Source: UBA6168 sp041163745 (GTDB lineage Bacteria > Bacteroidota > Bacteroidia > Chitinophagales > Saprospiraceae). From it: 64,000 nt of DNA. Below are positions 60,024-64,000 of this stretch, one piece after another. Numbering within the stretch: position 1 is the first letter of the stretch; every line of letters begins with the position of its first letter. Both the position numbers and the translations under genes were made by a program. The stretch lies in assembly GCA_041163745.1 (NCBI GenBank), contig JBEAQU010000024.1:1-64000 (forward strand), written 5' to 3'. Below the pieces are notes generated by a model. The model was not told the origin of the DNA, did no database searches, and was given only the letters and a program-made list of their open reading frames with translations.

Positions 60024-61091
60024 ATGAAAAGGATCATCAAAGCGATCATCTGGACAGCCGTCCTCGGCACCTTGGGATATTTCACCGCCACCCAGCTGTC
60101 GGAAAACAAGCAGACACTGGAAGAGAACGCCAGGCTGTCGCAGGAGCGGAACACCGTCATACCTGTCAAGACACAGGCCGTGAGTCCGAAGACCATCACC
60201 TCGGATTTTCGCGTCAACGGCATCTTCATCCCGATTCAGGTCGGCGCGGTCATGTCGGAAATGGCCGGCAAGATCAGCCAGCTGCGAATCCGGAACGGAG
60301 ACAGGGTGCAGGCTGGCGCCACGGTAGCCACGGTGGACAAAGATTTGCTCACGATCCAGCTGGAGACCGCGCGCACCAACCTGTCGAAGGCCGACCAAGA
60401 CCTTCGCCGGCTTTCCACCTTGTTGGGTGAAGGCGGTGTCACCCAGCAACAGCTGGACGATGCCGGTCTGGCCGTACGCAACCTGGAATCGCAAATCCGC
60501 CTATTGGAGAAGCAGCTGTCCATGTGTGCCGTCCAGTCGCCCATCAGCGGTGTCATTTCGAACAAGATCATCGAGACCGGTTCGCTGGTCTCGCCCGGCA
60601 TGAAGCTGGCGGATGTCACCAACATCAGCCGCCTGCGTTTCCAGGTGTACCTGACGGAAACGCAGGTCATACAAATCCGCAAAGGACAATCGGTCGGGGT
60701 GTTGGCCGACCTTTTTCCTTCCCAAGCTATGGCGGGGACGGTCACTTTCATTGACGTCAACGCAGGCCCCAACCGCAGGTACCTGGTAGAGGTGGAGACC
60801 GCCAACCCCGGGGAGCAAGTGAAATCCGGCATGAGCGGTTCTGCCCTGTTCGAAGGAGGGGCTCCTGTCACGGAACTTTCCGTGCCCAGGTCCGCCATCG
60901 TGGGCAGTCTGCAGGAAGCCAAGGTTTTCGTGGTGGAAAACGACCGGGCCATCCTCCGCCCCATACGGACCGGAACGGTGTTCGGTGAATACGTCACGGT
61001 GCTGTCCGGATTGTCGGAAGGGGAGCTTGTCGTCACAGCCGGGCAAATCAACCTGGAGGACGGCATGGAAATAACCGTCCCGCAAGGGTGA
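60024..61091 (+). CDS. RND efflux membrane-fusion (periplasmic adaptor) protein
   Basis: A 355-residue HlyD/AcrA-type adaptor. One N-terminal membrane anchor (AIIWTAVLGTLGYF), a barrel-sandwich (lipoyl-like) domain split around a coiled coil (VMSEMAGKISQLRIRNGDRVQAGATVATVD; LTIQLETARTNLSKADQDLRRLSTLLGEGGV; AVQSPISGVISNKIIETGSLVSPG), the beta-barrel VYLTETQVIQIRKGQSV and the membrane-proximal domain ELVVTAGQINLEDGMEITV. It lies between the TolC gene and the pump gene, 61 bases from each. Confidence 0.95.
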   Translation: MKRIIKAIIWTAVLGTLGYFTATQLSENKQTLEENARLSQERNTVIPVKTQAVSPKTITSDFRVNGIFIPIQVGAVMSEMAGKISQLRIRNGDRVQAGATVATVDKDLLTIQLETARTNLSKADQDLRRLSTLLGEGGVTQQQLDDAGLAVRNLESQIRLLEKQLSMCAVQSPISGVISNKIIETGSLVSPGMKLADVTNISRLRFQVYLTETQVIQIRKGQSVGVLADLFPSQAMAGTVTFIDVNAGPNRRYLVEVETANPGEQVKSGMSGSALFEGGAPVTELSVPRSAIVGSLQEAKVFVVENDRAILRPIRTGTVFGEYVTVLSGLSEGELVVTAGQINLEDGMEITVPQG

Positions 61092-61154
61092 CGACAACCC
61101 AGGTGCACATCCGAGCCGCCTACGCCCGATCCTTTGTCCAACAATCAACCAGCC

Positions 61155-64000
61155 ATGTCAATTACCGAAATATCCATCAAGCGACCTTCGCTGATCCTGG
61201 TCATCTTCATTGTGCTGACGGCAGCCGGCTTGTTCAGCTACAAACAATTGGCGTACGAACTGATTCCGAAGTTCGACGCCCCGTTCGTCATCATCAGCAC
61301 CATCTATCCGGGTGCGAGTCCGGAGGAAGTGGAGAATTCCGTCACCCGGAACATCGAGGATGCGGTTTCGAACATGGAGAATCTGGTTTCCCTGCGGAGC
61401 ACCTCCTTCGAGAGTCTGTCCTTCGTCTTCATCGAGTTGGCGGACGGCACCAACGTGGACCTTGCGCTACAGGATGCCCAACGTAAGATCAACGCCAATC
61501 TGTCGCGATTGCCGGCGGAGGCAGAACCGCCGGCACTGACCAAGTTCGCATCGGACGAATTCCCGGTGCTTAGCATCGGTGTGACCACCCAGCTGCCACC
61601 TGGCGGTTTCTTCGACCTGATCAACGACCAGATCAAGCCTGCCCTCTCCAGTGTGGAGGGTGTCGGAGAGGTTCGGATCATCGGCGGGCAGGAAAGGGAG
61701 ATCCAGGTCAACGTCAACCGACAGGAACTCGAGGCCAGGGGTATGACCATCCTGCAGTTGGTTCAGTCCATCCGGCAGTCCAACCTCGACTTCCCGACCG
61801 GTCGGATCGAAAGCGAAGCCGAACAGATAACGGTCCGCCTGGCGGGGAAATACAAGACCATAGACGACCTGCGCGACCTCGCGGTCAAAGTGAATCCGAT
61901 GACCGGTGAAATGGTCAAGCTCCGGCAGGTTGCGGAGGTGCAGGACGGGCTCAAGGAAATCGGCAGCGTCAGCCGTGTCAACCGGCGGGAAGCCATCGGT
62001 CTGCAGATTCTGAAGACCACGGATGCCAATGCCGTGGCGGTGGCGGAAGGGGTCGTCGCCCAGCTCGACCGCCTCAAGACCCAGTATGCGTCCATCACAT
62101 TTGATTACGACATTGCAAACAATCAGACGGACTTCACGATTCGGGCGGTGGAGGCAGTGACCCATGACCTGCTGCTGGCCATTGTGCTGGTGGCGTTGGT
62201 CATGCTGTTCTTCCTGCGTTCCATCCGCAACGCCGTCATCGTGATGCTGTCCATTCCGATGTCCCTGGTCGCCTCTTTTGTCATGATGTATGCCTTCGGC
62301 TTCACCCTGAACCTGATGACCCTCCTCGCCATGTCGCTTGTCATCGGCATCCTGGTGGACGACAGCATCGTGGTACTGGAGAACATCTACCGGCATCTTG
62401 AACAAGGTATGCCCCGTCGGAAGGCGGCTTTGATCGGTCGGAACGAAATCGCGTTCACCGCCCTGTCCATCACCCTCGTCGATGTGGTGGTGTTCGTCCC
62501 GATTTCCCTGACGACCGGGATAGTCGGCAGCATCATGCGGCAGTTCGCCCTCGTCGTCGCGTTCTCCACGCTGATGTCCCTGTTCGTCTCCTTCACCATC
62601 ACGCCGATGCTGGCCAGCCGGTTCTCCCGGCTGGAACAATTCAACAACCGGAATGCGGTCGGCTTCATCCTCAACGGATTCGAGCACATGCTGACCCGTG
62701 TAAACAATTGGTATGCCCGGCAGGTTTCCCGGATATTACGTCCGCTTCCCATACCGCTCGGACGGAAAAAAGCGGGGGGAAGGCGCCATTTCTCCCTCTA
62801 TCTGAATGCGATTCTCGTTTTTGCCGCCACCTTGGTCCTGTTCTTCCGGTCCTTCGACCTCATCAGCAATGGCTACATCGGGACAGCCTTCATCCAGCCG
62901 GGAGACCGCGGGGAGTTCATCACCAAATTGGAGCTGCCCAAGGACGCCACCTTGCAGGAAACCAACCTGGCTGCCCAGCAGGCGGAGGAGTTGTTGTCCG
63001 CCCGGAAAGAAATTGTGAAGATATTCAGCACCGTGGGGCGTTCCTCCGGCATGTTGGGAAGCCAGAATACCGCCTACATGGCCGAAATTACCGTCAAGCT
63101 CGTTTCGCGGGAGGAACGGGACGATGTCCATACCGACCTCTTCGCCCAAAGAATCCGCAACGACCTTGAGAAAGCTTTGCCCGGCGTGAAGGTCACCACC
63201 GCACCGGTCAGCTTTTTCGGTGGGGCCGATGAGGACCCCATCCAGGTTTTCATCAGCGGAACGGACAAATCGGCGGTCATGGGATACGCCGAGAAAGTGC
63301 TCGCGGAAGTCAGAAAGGTGCGGGGGACATTGGAAGCCCGCCTGTCCATCGAAGAGGGAAACCCGGAGATCCGTGTCACCGTGGACCGGGAGAAGATGGC
63401 CCGTATGGGTTTGAGCCTCGACCAGGTGGGCATGACCATGCAGACGGCTTTCAACGGCAATACGGATGCGCGCTTCCGGACGGAAAACAAGGAATACGAC
63501 ATCAACATCCGCATGGACGACTTCAACCGTCATGCGGTGGAGGATATTTCCGCCCTGACCATCCTGAACAACCAAGGCCAGTTGATCCGGCTGAACCAGT
63601 TCGCGGACATTGTGCAATCCACCGGTCCCAACCAATTGGAACGCCTGAACCGCCAGTCCTCCGTCCTCATCAAGTCCAAGGTGCTGGGTCGTCCTAGCGG
63701 GGACATTGGTGCAGATATCAAGGATATCGTGGAGAACCAGTTTCCCGCGCCGCCCGGCATCAGCATCATGTACGAGGGTGACCTGCGCAACCAGCAGGAA
63801 GGGTTCGAATCGTTGCTGCTGGCACTCGTTGCCAGCATCCTGTTCGTATACCTGATCATGGTGGCGCTATATGACAGCTGGGTCTATCCTTTCGTCGTCA
63901 TGTTCTCCATCCCGGTCGCGATTGTCGGGGCTTTCCTGGCCATGGCACTTACCTTGAGCGTGCTGGACATCTTCACCATGCTGGGCATCATCATGATGGT
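61155..64000 (+). CDS. RND-family efflux pump, inner-membrane subunit, truncated by window end
   Basis: 948 codons are visible of a protein of about 1030-1100 residues. N-terminal TM1 (SLILVIFIVLTAAGLFSYKQ), porter-domain segments (PKFDAPFVIISTIYPGASPEEVE), TM4 with GILVDDSIVVLENI and the paired aspartates that relay protons, and a second half starting at about residue 540 (FSLYLNAILVFAATLVLFFRS) that repeats the design. The charge pattern fits hydrophobic-efflux (HAE) pumps rather than heavy-metal (CzcA) pumps, which carry a DFGxxxDGAxxxxEN motif; here TM4 reads DDSIVVLEN. Substrates unknown. Confidence 0.93.
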   Translation, partial: MSITEISIKRPSLILVIFIVLTAAGLFSYKQLAYELIPKFDAPFVIISTIYPGASPEEVENSVTRNIEDAVSNMENLVSLRSTSFESLSFVFIELADGTNVDLALQDAQRKINANLSRLPAEAEPPALTKFASDEFPVLSIGVTTQLPPGGFFDLINDQIKPALSSVEGVGEVRIIGGQEREIQVNVNRQELEARGMTILQLVQSIRQSNLDFPTGRIESEAEQITVRLAGKYKTIDDLRDLAVKVNPMTGEMVKLRQVAEVQDGLKEIGSVSRVNRREAIGLQILKTTDANAVAVAEGVVAQLDRLKTQYASITFDYDIANNQTDFTIRAVEAVTHDLLLAIVLVALVMLFFLRSIRNAVIVMLSIPMSLVASFVMMYAFGFTLNLMTLLAMSLVIGILVDDSIVVLENIYRHLEQGMPRRKAALIGRNEIAFTALSITLVDVVVFVPISLTTGIVGSIMRQFALVVAFSTLMSLFVSFTITPMLASRFSRLEQFNNRNAVGFILNGFEHMLTRVNNWYARQVSRILRPLPIPLGRKKAGGRRHFSLYLNAILVFAATLVLFFRSFDLISNGYIGTAFIQPGDRGEFITKLELPKDATLQETNLAAQQAEELLSARKEIVKIFSTVGRSSGMLGSQNTAYMAEITVKLVSREERDDVHTDLFAQRIRNDLEKALPGVKVTTAPVSFFGGADEDPIQVFISGTDKSAVMGYAEKVLAEVRKVRGTLEARLSIEEGNPEIRVTVDREKMARMGLSLDQVGMTMQTAFNGNTDARFRTENKEYDINIRMDDFNRHAVEDISALTILNNQGQLIRLNQFADIVQSTGPNQLERLNRQSSVLIKSKVLGRPSGDIGADIKDIVENQFPAPPGISIMYEGDLRNQQEGFESLLLALVASILFVYLIMVALYDSWVYPFVVMFSIPVAIVGAFLAMALTLSVLDIFTMLGIIMM

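Noticed and set aside
1..64000. CRISPR arrays, insertion sequences, prophage genes
   Set aside because: I saw no regularly spaced direct repeats, transposase or integrase motifs, or terminal inverted repeats in the sequence or translations.

Overview
The window looks like chromosomal DNA of a moderately GC-rich member of the Bacteroidota, perhaps a Saprospirales-like lineage. The evidence is a SusC/SusD/SusE outer-membrane uptake locus, the type IX secretion protein PorT beside menaquinone methyltransferase UbiE, a protein with a type IX C-terminal sorting domain, a DUF6089 barrel, a giant alpha-2-macroglobulin, and the Bacteroidota promoter signature (TAnnTTTG at -7, sometimes with TTTG or TTG 19-21 bases upstream). 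I saw no rRNA, CRISPR array, phage or insertion sequence. The species assignment is inference.

Layout. 0-24.5 kb is mostly housekeeping: a partial barrel protein, pyruvate phosphate dikinase, GalE, CysQ, a CopA-type copper ATPase overlapping a SpoU/TrmH methyltransferase, RNase R, a TPR protein, tRNA-Met(CAT), PurL, a TlpA/ResA-like thioredoxin lipoprotein, a GT4 glycosyltransferase, a small cluster (lipoprotein, SCO1/SenC, lipoprotein cytochrome c, SRPBCC), DUF6089, a tandem UspA protein and a PiT-like membrane protein. 24.8-35.3 kb holds a 1134-residue FG-GAP/UnbV protein, a small lipoprotein and a 2113-residue alpha-2-macroglobulin. 35.6-42.8 kb holds iscS-iscU-iscA, a GT9 heptosyltransferase with an unusual hairpin leader, glycerol kinase, a small exported protein, and porT-ubiE. 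43-45.7 kb is AT-rich upstream DNA, then an orphan TRAP-type binding protein and a GT2-like membrane protein whose catalytic motifs are degenerate.

45.8-57.4 kb is a polysaccharide-utilisation-like locus on the minus strand: a DUF5107/TPR protein, SusC, SusD, SusE and an FG-GAP/UnbV protein with a type IX sorting domain. No recognisable glycoside hydrolase, lyase or dedicated regulator is present. Its SusD is about 200 residues too long because a two-module SusE/F-like ligand-binding segment is inserted into it. That segment is clearly copied from, or shares a recent ancestor with, the C-terminal half of the SusE encoded next door. This is the most unusual feature of the window.

57.6-64 kb is an efflux operon (TetR, TolC, membrane-fusion protein, RND pump cut by the window end), preceded by an orphan intrinsic terminator that suggests an attenuator or a small RNA.

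Functional links: copper export (CopA) and copper delivery (SCO1) occur with a cytochrome c but no oxidase; isc genes build Fe-S clusters; PorT and the sorting-domain protein show a working type IX secretion route. Several calls of motif loss (thioesterless macroglobulin, GT2 lacking its aspartates, PiT-like protein lacking the usual His) are read directly from the translations; their functional meaning is inferred.
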